Both the position numbers and the translations under genes were made by a program. 64,000 bases of DNA, from contig NZ_MSCN01000001.1 in NCBI RefSeq assembly GCF_002954685.1, positions 186,001-250,000 on the forward strand. The letters are read 5' to 3'. Origin of the DNA: Polaribacter porphyrae. GTDB lineage: Bacteria > Bacteroidota > Bacteroidia > Flavobacteriales > Flavobacteriaceae. Shown here one piece after another: positions 31,656 through 41,169 of the stretch; positions within the stretch are counted from its first letter, which is position 1, and every line of letters starts with the position of its first letter. The notes beneath the pieces are model-generated. The model did no database searches and had not been told where the DNA came from. It saw only the letters and a list, made by a program, of their open reading frames with translations.

Positions 31656-33196
31656 TTTGGAGTATATACAGCACAAGGTATAATTACTTCTTCTAAAGAA
31701 ACTCCACCATGTTGATACGTATTTTTATAATACTTTACAAAATGATTAAAGTTGTTTGGGTATGCAAAAAATAAATCTTCTTTTGCAAATATAAAAGGTG
31801 CATTCATCGCTATTGTTGGTAAGAAAATATCTTTTGGATTCCTTACAGCATACACGTCTTTATCTTCGTAACTTAAACTTCTACCAGTTTTGTAACGTAA
31901 ATTTGAACTGATATTTTTATCGCCAATTACTTTAGTAGGTTTTTTACAATTTATAGTTCCATGATCTGTTGTTAGGATTAATTTCTGCCCTAAATTTTGT
32001 GCTTTTTGAATCATTTCAAACAGAGGCGAGTTTTTAAACCAACTCAATGTTAGGCTTCTATATGCTTTATCATCTCCAGCTAATTCTTTAATAACTTCCA
32101 TTTCTGTTTTAGAGTGAGATAACATGTCCACAAAATTATAAACTACAGTAGTTAAATCGTTTTGTTTAGTACCATTATAATTATCAGCCAAATCTTTACC
32201 ACTTTTTAAAGAAGTAATTTTATAATATTCATGCTTAATATTTAGACTTAATCTTTTAATTTGAGCCGTTAAAAATTCATTTTCGTACAAATTCATTCCA
32301 CCTTCATCAGTATCGTTTTTCCAAAAATTTGGATGCCTTTTTTCCATTTCTGATGGCATCAATCCAGAGAAAATAGCATTTCTTGCATATTGTGTTGCTG
32401 TTGGTAAAATCGAGAAATAAGAATATTCTTCCTCTTTTTTGTAGTGATTATTAAGTAAAGGTTCTAATATTCTGTATTGATCGTATCTTAAATTATCGAT
32501 TACAACCCAAAGTACACCTTGGTCTTTACTCAATTCAGGAACTACATAATCTTTAAATAAGGTATGAGAGAAAGTAGGTTTATCATGTGCTGTTAAAAAA
32601 TCTTCGTAATTTTTTTTGATAAACTTAAAAAACTGATTGTTAGCTTCTTGTTTCTGACTTTCTAAAATACCCAACATTCCAGGATCACTAATGCTTTCTA
32701 ATTCTAATTCCCAGTGAATCAACTTTTTATATAGCTCTATCCATTCTTCATAAGAATTAACCATTGCCAAATCCATAGAAATTTTTCGAAACTCTTGTTG
32801 GTAGTTAGAAGTAGTTTTTTCTGACACCAATCTAGAGTTATCTAAATTCTTTTTTAAACTTAATAATATTTGACTAGGATTTACAGGTTTAATTAAATAA
32901 TCAGCAATTTTAGAACCAATAGCCTCTTCCATAATATACTCTTCTTCACTTTTAGTAATCATTACTACTGGTAGGTTAGATTGTTTCTGTTTAATTTCAG
33001 AAAGCGTATCCAAACCTGTTAAACCAGGCATATTTTCATCTAAAAAAACGATGTCAAAGTTATTTTCATCAACTAAATCAATAGCATCAGCTCCATTTGT
33101 GCAAGTAGTTACTTTGTAATTTTTTCGTTCAAGAAATAAAATATGTGGTTTTAGTAATTCAATTTCATCATCAACCCATAAAATTTGTATGCTCAT
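31652..33196 (-). CDS. porX: Type IX secretion response regulator PorX (receiver-PglZ)
   Basis: A 514-residue protein from the ATG at 33196. A GTG seven codons upstream is open but not part of the conserved MSIQILWVDDE start. The receiver domain has phosphoacceptor Asp53 (IVFLDENMPGLTG). A helical linker follows, then a PglZ/alkaline-phosphatase-superfamily domain (VLWVVIDNLRYDQY, LPTATQYARNAIFSG, LTTDHGTINC). PorX with kinase PorY and sigma factor SigP controls type IX secretion genes, and the PglZ domain cleaves oligonucleotide second messengers in characterised homologues. Its presence indicates a T9SS in this organism; a T9SS sorting-domain protein occurs at 53485. Confidence 0.95.
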   Translation of the reverse strand: MSIQILWVDDEIELLKPHILFLERKNYKVTTCTNGADAIDLVDENNFDIVFLDENMPGLTGLDTLSEIKQKQSNLPVVMITKSEEEYIMEEAIGSKIADYLIKPVNPSQILLSLKKNLDNSRLVSEKTTSNYQQEFRKISMDLAMVNSYEEWIELYKKLIHWELELESISDPGMLGILESQKQEANNQFFKFIKKNYEDFLTAHDKPTFSHTLFKDYVVPELSKDQGVLWVVIDNLRYDQYRILEPLLNNHYKKEEEYSYFSILPTATQYARNAIFSGLMPSEMEKRHPNFWKNDTDEGGMNLYENEFLTAQIKRLSLNIKHEYYKITSLKSGKDLADNYNGTKQNDLTTVVYNFVDMLSHSKTEMEVIKELAGDDKAYRSLTLSWFKNSPLFEMIQKAQNLGQKLILTTDHGTINCKKPTKVIGDKNISSNLRYKTGRSLSYEDKDVYAVRNPKDIFLPTIAMNAPFIFAKEDLFFAYPNNFNHFVKYYKNTYQHGGVSLEEVIIPCAVYTPK

Positions 33197-33330
33197 AAAA
33201 GGTGTTTTCAGTGTCACAATTAATAACGTTAAAAGTAGGGATTTGTTATTTTAAAATCTTTTTAAAATGATAAAATATTGCCAAAAAAAATAATGTTTGT
33301 ATTTTGCAGTTGATTGATAAATATCAACCT

Positions 33331-34554
33331 TTGAAAAAAAAGAAACCCAACAAACTTAAAATCTTAAATGATCCTATTTATGGATTTATACAAATTCCGA
33401 ACTCTTTAATTTTTGATATTATAGAGCACCCTTATTTTCAACGATTAAGAAGAATTACACAAATGGGGTTTTCTAATTTTGTGTATCCAGGGGCAAATCA
33501 TACGCGTTTTCATCATGCAATTGGTTGTGTGCATTTAATGCAAAAAGCCATAAGAGTTTTACGTTTTAAGCAAATAGATATTTCTAAAGATGAAGAAGAT
33601 GCATTATACATTGCTATTTTGTTACACGATATTGGTCATGGAGCTTTTTCTCATGCTTTAGAACATAGCATCGTTAATGGTATTTCTCATGAAGAAATTT
33701 CTCTTAAGTTTATGAGAAAGTTAAATGATGAGTTTGATGGGAAATTAGAGTTAGCTATCAAAATATTTGAAGGTAAATATTCACGTAAATTTTTATGTCA
33801 ATTAATTTCTAGTCAGTTAGATATCGATCGATTAGATTATTTAAAACGCGATAGTTTTTACACAGGAGTTACAGAAGGTAATATTTCTTCAGACAGATTA
33901 ATTGTAATGATGAATGTGAAAGATGATGAGCTTGTAATTGAGAAAAAAGGGATTTATTCTGTAGAAAAATTTCTAATAGCTAGACGTTTAATGTATTGGC
34001 AAGTTTATTTACATAAAACAGGTTTGGTTGCTGAAAATATGTTAGTTAACGTATTGAAAAGAGCAAAAGAGTTAACCGAAAAAGGCGAAAATTTATATGC
34101 AAGTACAGCTTTAAAGTACTTTCTACATAACCCAATTACTTTTGATAATTTTTCTGATAAAACCCTTTCAATGTTTTCAAAATTAGATGATTACGATATT
34201 TTATCAGCAATAAAAGAATGGACAAATCATACAGATAAGGTTTTAGCTGAATTGTCTAAAATGATAGTAGATAGAAGGTTGTTTAAGATTGAAATTCAAA
34301 AAGAACCTATAGATAGTGTCAAGATTACAAACAAGAAAAATCAGTTTGCAAAAAAATTAAGTATTCTAGAATCTGAATCTTATTATTTTGTTTTTTCTCA
34401 AAAAATTGAGAATCAAGCTTACAATAAAAAGTCACCAATTTTAATTTTAAATAAAAAAGGAAAACTAAAAGATATTGCAAAAGCATCTGATCAATTAAAT
34501 TTAGAAGCATTATCAAAACCTGTGGTTAAATATTTTTTATGTTACCCAAAGTAA
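33331..34554 (+). CDS. HD-domain phosphohydrolase (dGTPase/SAMHD1-like)
   Basis: An HD-superfamily metal phosphohydrolase of about 407 residues. The core is NDPIYGFIQIPNSLIFDIIE, then QRLRRITQMGFSNFVYPGANHTRFHHAIG, the HD pair in LLHDIGHGAFSHALEHS, and the later SQLDIDRLDYLKRD. The family includes dNTP triphosphohydrolases. The start is uncertain: no ATG precedes the conserved region. TTG at 33331 gives MKKKKPNKLKILNDP, the expected N-terminus, while a TTG at 33304 would add nine residues. It precedes the lpx cluster, as in many Flavobacteriaceae, and may be cotranscribed with it. Confidence 0.88.
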   Translation: MKKKKPNKLKILNDPIYGFIQIPNSLIFDIIEHPYFQRLRRITQMGFSNFVYPGANHTRFHHAIGCVHLMQKAIRVLRFKQIDISKDEEDALYIAILLHDIGHGAFSHALEHSIVNGISHEEISLKFMRKLNDEFDGKLELAIKIFEGKYSRKFLCQLISSQLDIDRLDYLKRDSFYTGVTEGNISSDRLIVMMNVKDDELVIEKKGIYSVEKFLIARRLMYWQVYLHKTGLVAENMLVNVLKRAKELTEKGENLYASTALKYFLHNPITFDNFSDKTLSMFSKLDDYDILSAIKEWTNHTDKVLAELSKMIVDRRLFKIEIQKEPIDSVKITNKKNQFAKKLSILESESYYFVFSQKIENQAYNKKSPILILNKKGKLKDIAKASDQLNLEALSKPVVKYFLCYPK

Positions 34555-34586
34555 TAATGAGATTAGCCAAATACCTATAATTTTTA

Positions 34587-34594
34587 TACTTTTG
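34587..34594 (+). promoter_or_regulatory. Candidate -7 promoter element of the lpx cluster
   Basis: TACTTTTG matches TAnnTTTG exactly, seven bases before the lpxD ATG (34601). Transcription would begin at or next to the start codon, so the mRNA may be leaderless. Confidence 0.55.
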
Positions 34595-34600
34595 CGGTTA

Positions 34601-35638
34601 ATGAAGTTTACAGCACAACAAATAGCAGATATATTAGAAGGCGATGTAGAAGGAAATCCAAATGAAGAGGTATCTAAATTATCTAAAATAGAGGATGGAG
34701 AAAAAGGGTCTTTAACGTTTTTATCCAATCCTAAATATAATCCTTATTTATACACAACAAACGCCTCTATTGCTATTGTAGACAAATCATTTCAACCAGA
34801 AAAAGAAATTTCTACAACTCTTATAAAGGTAGATAATGCTTATAAAGCATTCTCAAAATTACTAGAATTTTACAATGAAGTAAAAAATAATAAAAGTGGT
34901 AGAGAGCAACCACATCATATAGCATCATCAGCAAAAATTGGTAAAAACGAATATATTGGTGCTTTTTCTTACATAGGAGATAACGTTACAATAGGTAACA
35001 ATGTTAAAATTTACCCAAATTGTTTTATAGGTGATAATACTGTAATAGGAGATAATTGTACACTTTTTGCAGGTGTCAAAATCTATTCAGAAACTCAAAT
35101 AGGTAGTAATTGTAAAATACATTCAGGTTGTACAATTGGTTCTGATGGTTTTGGTTATGCTCCAAATGAAGAAGGTGTTTACAAAGCGATACCTCAAATT
35201 GGTAATGTAGTCATAGAAGATAATGTAGATATAGGTTCTGGCTCTACTATTGACAGAGCTACACTAGGTTCTACAATAATTAGGCAAGGTGTAAAATTAG
35301 ACAATCAGATTCAAATTGCTCACAATGTAGAAGTAGGAAAAAATACTGTTATTGCAGCTCAAACAGGTATTGCAGGCTCTACTAAAGTTGGCGAAAATTG
35401 TGTGATCGGTGGTCAAGTTGGTATTGCAGGACATTTGAACATAGGTAATAATTTAAAAATTCAAGCTCAATCCGGAATTTCAAAAAACTTAAAAGATGGA
35501 TCTGTTGTGCAAGGTACACCAGCATTTAATTATTCAGATTATTTTAAAAGTTATGTTCATTTTAGAAATTTACCCAAAATGGCATCAACACTTAACAAAT
35601 TAGAAAAAAAATACGATACTCAAAATCAAAAGATATGA
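34601..35638 (+). CDS. lpxD: UDP-3-O-(3-hydroxyacyl)glucosamine N-acyltransferase LpxD
   Basis: A 345-residue lipid A enzyme, adding the second acyl chain to UDP-3-O-acyl-glucosamine using acyl-ACP. An N-terminal uridine-binding domain (MKFTAQQIADILEGDVEGNP, GSLTFLSNPKY) precedes a left-handed beta-helix of hexapeptide repeats (IGDNVTIGNNVKIYPN and so on). The catalytic histidine is in IAHNVEVGKNT. The ATG at 34601 follows a promoter element and is preferred to a TTG nine bases upstream. It overlaps lpxC-fabZ by four bases (ATGA). First of the lpxD-lpxC/fabZ-lpxA-efp series. Confidence 0.95.
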   Translation: MKFTAQQIADILEGDVEGNPNEEVSKLSKIEDGEKGSLTFLSNPKYNPYLYTTNASIAIVDKSFQPEKEISTTLIKVDNAYKAFSKLLEFYNEVKNNKSGREQPHHIASSAKIGKNEYIGAFSYIGDNVTIGNNVKIYPNCFIGDNTVIGDNCTLFAGVKIYSETQIGSNCKIHSGCTIGSDGFGYAPNEEGVYKAIPQIGNVVIEDNVDIGSGSTIDRATLGSTIIRQGVKLDNQIQIAHNVEVGKNTVIAAQTGIAGSTKVGENCVIGGQVGIAGHLNIGNNLKIQAQSGISKNLKDGSVVQGTPAFNYSDYFKSYVHFRNLPKMASTLNKLEKKYDTQNQKI

Positions 35639-37026
35639 GTAAAAAACAAAAAACAATACAAAAAGAAATTACATTATCAGGTGTAGGGTTACACACTGGT
35701 AATACTGTTTCAATGACATTAAAGCCTGCTCCAGTAAATCATGGTTTTGCTTTTAGCAGAATAGATTTAGAAGGTGCACCAACAATTGAAGCAAAAGCAG
35801 AATATGTAGTAACTACACAAAGAGGAACTAATTTAGAAAAAAATGGAGTTCAAATTCAAACTTCAGAACATGTATTAGCTGCTGCTGTAGGTTTAGATAT
35901 TGATAATTTATTAATAGAAATTGATGCTTCAGAGCCACCAATTATGGATGGTTCATCAAAATATTTTATTGAAGCTTTAGAAAAAGCAGGAATAGAAGAG
36001 CAAGATGCTGAAATAGAAGAGTACGTTGTAAAAGAAATTATTAGTTATAAAGACGATATTACTGGTAGTGAAATTATTTTAATGCCTTCAGATGAATATC
36101 AAATAACAACAATGGTAGATTTTGGAACTAAAATTTTAGGTACTCAAAATGCAACTTTAAATCATATTTCTGATTTCAAACAAGAAATTGCAGCTGCAAG
36201 AACTTTTAGTTTCTTACACGAAATTGAAATGTTATTAGAAAATGATTTAATAAAAGGTGGAGATTTAAATAATGCTATTGTATATGTTGATAAAGAATTA
36301 TCAGCAAGTACAATGGAAAAATTAAAAACAGCCTTTAAGAAAGATGATATTAAAGTAAAACCAAATGGAATTTTAGACAACCTAGAATTACATTGGGCAA
36401 ATGAGGCTGCACGTCATAAATTACTAGATGTTATTGGTGATTTGGCTTTAGTAGGTACAAGAATTAGAGGTAAAGTTATTGCTAATAAACCAGGCCATTT
36501 AGTAAATACTCAATTTGCAAAAAAACTTGCAAAACTTATCAAAATAGAAAAAAGAAACAAGATTCCAACTTACGATTTGAATAAACCTCCATTAATGGAT
36601 ATTCATGGTATTATGGATATTTTACCTCATAGACCACCGTTTTTATTAGTAGATCGTATTCTTGAGCTTTCTGATAAGCACGTTGTAGGTATGAAAAATG
36701 TAACCATGAACGAAAGTTTTTTTGTGGGACATTTTCCAGGAGCACCAGTAATGCCAGGAGTATTGCAAGTAGAAGCAATGGCACAATGTGGAGGTATTTT
36801 AGTATTAAGTACTGTTCCAGATCCAGAAAATTACTTAACCTATTTTATGAAAATGGATAATGTTAAGTTTAAACAAAAAGTGTTACCAGGAGATACATTA
36901 ACCTTTAAAAATGAATTGATAACACCAATTAGAAGAGGAATTTGTCATATGCAAGCTTATGCCTATGCTAATGGAAAACTAGTCGCTGAAGCTGAATTAA
37001 TGGCACAAATAGCAAGAAAAAAATAA
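35635..37026 (+). CDS. lpxC: Bifunctional LpxC deacetylase/FabZ hydroxyacyl-ACP dehydratase
   Basis: A 463-residue natural fusion characteristic of Bacteroidota. Residues ~1-305 are LpxC, the zinc-dependent UDP-3-O-acyl-GlcNAc deacetylase and committed step of lipid A synthesis, with GVGLHTG, QTSEHVLAA and the zinc/catalytic region RHKLLDVIGDLAL. Residues ~315-463 are FabZ with HRPPFLLVDRI and GHFPGAPVMPGVLQVEAMA, which dehydrates 3-hydroxyacyl-ACP. The fusion ties use of hydroxyacyl-ACP for lipid A to fatty acid elongation. It is translationally coupled to lpxD, with lpxA three bases after. Confidence 0.97.
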   Translation: MSKKQKTIQKEITLSGVGLHTGNTVSMTLKPAPVNHGFAFSRIDLEGAPTIEAKAEYVVTTQRGTNLEKNGVQIQTSEHVLAAAVGLDIDNLLIEIDASEPPIMDGSSKYFIEALEKAGIEEQDAEIEEYVVKEIISYKDDITGSEIILMPSDEYQITTMVDFGTKILGTQNATLNHISDFKQEIAAARTFSFLHEIEMLLENDLIKGGDLNNAIVYVDKELSASTMEKLKTAFKKDDIKVKPNGILDNLELHWANEAARHKLLDVIGDLALVGTRIRGKVIANKPGHLVNTQFAKKLAKLIKIEKRNKIPTYDLNKPPLMDIHGIMDILPHRPPFLLVDRILELSDKHVVGMKNVTMNESFFVGHFPGAPVMPGVLQVEAMAQCGGILVLSTVPDPENYLTYFMKMDNVKFKQKVLPGDTLTFKNELITPIRRGICHMQAYAYANGKLVAEAELMAQIARKK

Positions 37027-37029
37027 ATT

Positions 37030-37815
37030 ATGAATCAGCCTTTAGCTTATGTACATCCACAAGCAAAAATTGCAAGAAATGTAGTTATAGAACCATTTAC
37101 TACAATACATAATAATGTTAAGATAGGTTCAGGAACATGGATAGGATCTAATGTAACTATAATGGAAGGTGCAAGAATTGGTAAAAACTGTAGAATTTTT
37201 CCAGGATCTGTTATTTCAGCGATTCCACAAGACTTAAAGTTTGATGATGAAGAAACTACTGTAGAAATTGGTGATAATGTTACTATAAGAGAATGTGTTA
37301 CCATTAATAGAGGTACAAAAGACAGAATGAAGACTGTTATCGGAGACGATTGTCTAATCATGGCTTACTGTCATGTTGCACATGATTGTTTGGTTGGTAA
37401 TAATTGTATTTTCTCAAATAATACCACTTTAGCTGGTCATGTTACTATTGGTAATAATGTTGTTTTAGCAGGTATGGTTGCTGTACATCAATTTGCTTCA
37501 GTTGGTAATCATGCTTTTGTAACTGGTGGTTCTTTGGTAAGAAAAGATGTACCACCTTATGTTAAATCAGCAAGAGAACCTTTATCTTATGTAGGTATTA
37601 ATTCTGTTGGATTACGTAGAAGAGGTTACACAACTGAAAAAATTAGAGAAATTCAAGATATTTATAGAATTCTATTTCAAAGAAATTATAACAATACTCA
37701 AGCAATAGATATTATAGAAGCAGAAATGGAGGCAACTCCAGAGCGTGATGAAATTATTCAATTTATAAAAGATTCACACAGAGGAATAATGAAAGGATAT
37801 TATAAAGCAAATTAA
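37030..37815 (+). CDS. lpxA: UDP-N-acetylglucosamine acyltransferase LpxA
   Basis: A 261-residue first enzyme of lipid A synthesis. It transfers a 3-hydroxyacyl chain from ACP to UDP-GlcNAc. The N-terminal beta-helix has hexapeptide repeats (PQAKIARNVVIEPF, IGSGTWIGSNVTIMEG). The catalytic histidine is in AYCHVAHDC, with HQFASVGNHAFV following, and the C-terminal helical domain is VGLRRRGYTTEKI. Length matches E. coli LpxA (262). It is part of the lpx operon and is followed nine bases later by efp. Confidence 0.97.
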   Translation: MNQPLAYVHPQAKIARNVVIEPFTTIHNNVKIGSGTWIGSNVTIMEGARIGKNCRIFPGSVISAIPQDLKFDDEETTVEIGDNVTIRECVTINRGTKDRMKTVIGDDCLIMAYCHVAHDCLVGNNCIFSNNTTLAGHVTIGNNVVLAGMVAVHQFASVGNHAFVTGGSLVRKDVPPYVKSAREPLSYVGINSVGLRRRGYTTEKIREIQDIYRILFQRNYNNTQAIDIIEAEMEATPERDEIIQFIKDSHRGIMKGYYKAN

Positions 37816-37824
37816 AATAAGTAA

Positions 37825-38391
37825 ATGGCTACAACATCAGATATTAGAAACGGATTATGTATTAGATATAATAATGATATTTATAAAATAATTGAATTTT
37901 TACATGTAAAACCCGGTAAAGGACCAGCATTTGTTAGAACAAAACTAAAAAGTGTAACTAACGGAAAAGTGGTAGATAATACTTTTCCTTCAGGGAGAAA
38001 ATTAGATGATGTACGTGTAGAAACACATAAATTTCAATATTTATATAACGATGGTGAGTTTTATCATTTTATGAATGAACAGGATTACTCACAAATTCGT
38101 TTACTAGAAGCTGCTTTAGATACCCCAGAATTAATGAAAGAAGGAGAAGTTGTAACCATAATCATTAATTCTGAAGATAGTATGCCTTTATCAGTAGAAA
38201 TGCCTGCCAGTGTTATTTTAGAGATAACACATACAGAGCCAGGTGTTAAAGGTAATACAGCAACTAATGCTACAAAACCAGCAACTGTAGAAACAGGTGC
38301 TACCATAAATGTACCTTTATTTATAAATGAAGGTGATAAAATAAAAATCGATACTGCTAAAAAAGCGTATCAAGAAAGAATAAAAGAGTAA
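37825..38391 (+). CDS. efp: Translation elongation factor P
   Basis: A 188-residue EF-P, which relieves ribosome stalling at polyproline stretches. Domain I carries the tip loop HVKPGKGPAF with Lys32 at the position that is modified in E. coli (Lys34). Domains II and III follow (VEMPASVILEITHTEPGVKG; ATVETGATINVPLFINEGDKIKIDT). It sits between lpxA and a lipoprotein gene, the usual flavobacterial order. Confidence 0.97.
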   Translation: MATTSDIRNGLCIRYNNDIYKIIEFLHVKPGKGPAFVRTKLKSVTNGKVVDNTFPSGRKLDDVRVETHKFQYLYNDGEFYHFMNEQDYSQIRLLEAALDTPELMKEGEVVTIIINSEDSMPLSVEMPASVILEITHTEPGVKGNTATNATKPATVETGATINVPLFINEGDKIKIDTAKKAYQERIKE

Positions 38392-38403
38392 TAAAGTATT
38401 GCT

Positions 38404-39003
38404 ATGAAAAGTAAATTATTCTTTCTTTTTTTTATTTGTGTATCTACTTTTTCTTGTAGAAAAATTATTGATTCTGTTGATTCTTTGTCTAAAGAAGATA
38501 TTAAAGTAGAAGATTTAAAAGAGGTCAAAGTAAACAATACTTATACTATTTCTATACCAAAATATATGAAAGAGATGAAATCGTTAAATGACGATGCTTC
38601 TTTTGAATATGCGAACCTTTTTAAAGAAACTTACACAATTGTTATAGATGAAGACAAAGAGGAGTTTATTAAAACATTTAAAGATGTAGAAATTTATATT
38701 GATTCTCTTTCGCCAGTTGAAAATTATTCTAATTTTCAAATTAGTAGTATACAAGAAAACATGAAGTCTAAAGAAGTCAAAGAATTGACTTTTAAGATTA
38801 AAAACCTTTCATCAAAACAATATGAAGTTCACGGAACAACAGAAGATAACATAGACGTTTCTTACTTAATAGGTTTTGTAGAAAGTGATGATAAAATGTT
38901 TATGCTAATGTCTTGGACTGTGGATGATAGATATAAGAAGTATAAAAATACTTTTAAAATGATTCAAAATTCTTTTAAACTGCTTAAAAAGAGTGAAATT
39001 TAA
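38404..39003 (+). CDS. Predicted lipoprotein of unknown function
   Basis: A 199-residue protein with a lipoprotein signal peptide; the lipobox is STFSC with Cys18 as the lipidated residue. The mature part (NNTYTISIPKYMKEMKSLND ... IVIDEDKEEFIKTF ... SYLIGFVESDDKMFMLMSWT ... MIQNSFKLLKK) resembles small periplasmic domains that measure PsbP/DUF1795-like folds, but I cannot name it. It lies 12 bases after efp, and its end overlaps the next lpxD-like gene by 11 bases, so it is cotranscribed with lipid A genes. An envelope role is likely. Confidence 0.65.
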   Translation: MKSKLFFLFFICVSTFSCRKIIDSVDSLSKEDIKVEDLKEVKVNNTYTISIPKYMKEMKSLNDDASFEYANLFKETYTIVIDEDKEEFIKTFKDVEIYIDSLSPVENYSNFQISSIQENMKSKEVKELTFKIKNLSSKQYEVHGTTEDNIDVSYLIGFVESDDKMFMLMSWTVDDRYKKYKNTFKMIQNSFKLLKKSEI

Positions 39004-39910
39004 AAAACAACAAACTTTAGCCAAAATAGCTCAAATTATAAATTGTGAGTTTGTAGGTAGTGAAGAATTCTCTGTTTTAGGAATGAATGAAATTCACGTT
39101 GTTGAAGAAGGAGATATTGTTTTTGTAGATCATCCAAAATATTATGATAAGGCACTAAATTCTGCTGCAACTACAATTTTAATCAATAAAAAAGTTGATT
39201 GTCCAGAAGGTAAATCATTATTAATTTCTGATGATCCTTTTCGAGATTTTAACAAACTTACTAAACATTTCAACCCATTTATTTCATCAAAAGAAAGTAT
39301 TGCAGACACTGCAATTATTGGAGAAGGTACAATTATTCAACCTAATGTTTTTATTGGAAATCATGTAACTATTGGGAAAAACTGTATTATTCATCCCAAT
39401 GTAACAATTTATGACAATTCAGTCATTGGAAATAATGTTACAATTCATGCAAATACAGTTTTAGGAGCAGACGCTTTTTATTATAAAAATAGACCAACAG
39501 GTTTTGATAAATTAGTATCTGGAGGTAGAGTTGTGTTAGAAAACAATGTAGATTTAGGAGCATCTTGTACAATAGATAAAGGAGTTACAGGTAATACTAC
39601 CATTAAAGAAGGAACAAAAATTGACAATCAAGTACATGTAGGTCATGATACTGTAATTGGGAAAAAATGTTTAATAGCTTCACAAACAGGTATAGCAGGT
39701 TGTGTAATTATTGAAGATGAAGTAACTATTTGGGGTCAAGTAGGCACAAACAGCGGAATTACTATTGGAAAAGGTGCAGTTATTTTAGGGCAAACAGGAG
39801 TTACAAAATCAGTTCCTGGAGGTAAATCGTATTTCGGAACTCCGATAGAAGAATCGAGAGAAAAATTAAAACAATTAGCAGGTTTAAAAAGATTGTTAAA
39901 AGAAAAATAA
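38993..39910 (+). CDS. Second LpxD-like acyltransferase (left-handed beta-helix)
   Basis: A 305-residue LpxD-family paralogue starting with GTG (MKFKKQQTLAKIAQIINC). It has a short N-terminal domain (GMNEIHVVEEGDIVFVDHPKY) and then hexapeptide repeats. The histidine position of LpxD is kept as VGHDTVIGKK. It is shorter and diverged from the lpxD at 34601; flavobacteria commonly carry both, and this copy usually precedes sucD. It may act on another nucleotide sugar or with different acyl chains (inference). Its last 14 codons are duplicated beyond the inserted nuclease gene. Confidence 0.85.
   Translation: MKFKKQQTLAKIAQIINCEFVGSEEFSVLGMNEIHVVEEGDIVFVDHPKYYDKALNSAATTILINKKVDCPEGKSLLISDDPFRDFNKLTKHFNPFISSKESIADTAIIGEGTIIQPNVFIGNHVTIGKNCIIHPNVTIYDNSVIGNNVTIHANTVLGADAFYYKNRPTGFDKLVSGGRVVLENNVDLGASCTIDKGVTGNTTIKEGTKIDNQVHVGHDTVIGKKCLIASQTGIAGCVIIEDEVTIWGQVGTNSGITIGKGAVILGQTGVTKSVPGGKSYFGTPIEESREKLKQLAGLKRLLKEK
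39869..39910 (+). repeat. Left copy of the direct repeat flanking the nuclease gene (3' end of the lpxD-like gene)
   Basis: The last 14 codons of the lpxD-like gene (KQLAGLKRLLKEK, stop) recur at 41160-41201 with 38 of 42 bases identical. Confidence 0.8.
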
Positions 39911-39915
39911 ATGTA

Positions 39916-41169
39916 ATGTCTGAAATAGTTGAGAAAAAGACAATACAGAACCTTTTAAGTCAAATCAAAACAATATCAAGAAGTTACGATAAAGTTGAAA
40001 AGGCTCTTGGTGAAAACTTTAATATTTTTAGTGTTTTAGGTATTGAACACTATGAAGAAACTACTCATTCGAGATTTATTGGAGAACTTTTAAATATAAA
40101 TGGTCATCATAATTTTGGAAATAAATTTTTGATAGCTTTTCTTAATACTTTAGACTTAAATAATATTGACTTTGATTTCATAAATTATAGCATTTATTTA
40201 GAACATTATATAGGGAATGTTACAGAAACTACTGGAGGTAGAATTGATATTTTACTTGTTGATTGTAATGGAAAAAAAATAATGATTGAAAATAAGATAT
40301 ATGCAAGAGAACAAAAAAATCAATTGTTAAGGTACTATAATTATAATGAAAGTGGAACATTATTATTTTTAACTTTGTATGGTTATAATAGTGATAATCA
40401 TAAATCTTTTGATAATTACATTAATATATCTTATTCAGAAAATATTATTAAATGGTTAAATCGTTGTCAAGAAATTTCTGTTGAAAACCCAATTTTAAGG
40501 GAGACTATCAAGCAATATAAAAATTTAATAAAAAAATTAACAAATCAAAATATTAACAGCTTTATGAATGAGGAAATTGCTAATCTTTTTATTAGAAATA
40601 GAGAAAATTATAAAGCTTTATTAACTTTAAGTAATAAAGATAATTTCATTGATGAATTTTACAAAGCTGCTGTAAATAATCATTTAGTTCCTGTTTTAGA
40701 AGAATTAAAGTCTGAAAATCCAAATTATAAGATAAATTATAACCTTGAAAATTTATTAAATAAAAAGGGTGAATGGATAAACTTATTTAATATAAGAAGT
40801 AAATATTTAGAAAATAAAAATATAAATATTAATTTCACTTTTGGTAGTAAAAATAAAATGAGAGGTTTAATTGGTGGGTTTAACTTTAATAATCAAGAAG
40901 ATAAAAATAAGTACGATTATTCAGATTTGAATAAAAAATTTCAAGAAGTATTTTCTTCTTTAGAAGTTAGACTTTATATAGATAAATCTGATTATTGGGC
41001 TTGTCATTTTGATTACTGGGGCTTTATGCATTGGGATTATTTAAATGATTTAAATAATATAATTCATGGTAATTTTAAAGAAAATTTAAAAGAAAAAGTC
41101 TTTAAATTGATTAATATAGCTGAAAGTTCTAATATAAAAGAAATTTCAAATAAAATTGAGAACAATTAG
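39916..41169 (+). CDS. PD-(D/E)XK nuclease family protein
   Basis: A 417-residue soluble protein of the PDDEXK_4-like type. A helical N-terminus (FSVLGIEHYEETTHSRFIGEL) precedes the nuclease core: Asp111 in GGRIDILLVD, then Glu125-x-Lys127 in IMIENKIYA, followed by a conserved Gln/Tyr helix (EQKNQLLRYYNY). The rest is unassigned (KINYNLENLLNKKGEW; YWACHFDYWGFMHWDY). Such proteins occur as accessory, often defence-related genes; DNA is the likely substrate. It starts five bases after the lpxD-like stop, and its own last codons and stop lie inside a repeated copy of that gene's 3' end, so it is an insertion. Confidence 0.8.
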   Translation: MSEIVEKKTIQNLLSQIKTISRSYDKVEKALGENFNIFSVLGIEHYEETTHSRFIGELLNINGHHNFGNKFLIAFLNTLDLNNIDFDFINYSIYLEHYIGNVTETTGGRIDILLVDCNGKKIMIENKIYAREQKNQLLRYYNYNESGTLLFLTLYGYNSDNHKSFDNYINISYSENIIKWLNRCQEISVENPILRETIKQYKNLIKKLTNQNINSFMNEEIANLFIRNRENYKALLTLSNKDNFIDEFYKAAVNNHLVPVLEELKSENPNYKINYNLENLLNKKGEWINLFNIRSKYLENKNININFTFGSKNKMRGLIGGFNFNNQEDKNKYDYSDLNKKFQEVFSSLEVRLYIDKSDYWACHFDYWGFMHWDYLNDLNNIIHGNFKENLKEKVFKLINIAESSNIKEISNKIENN

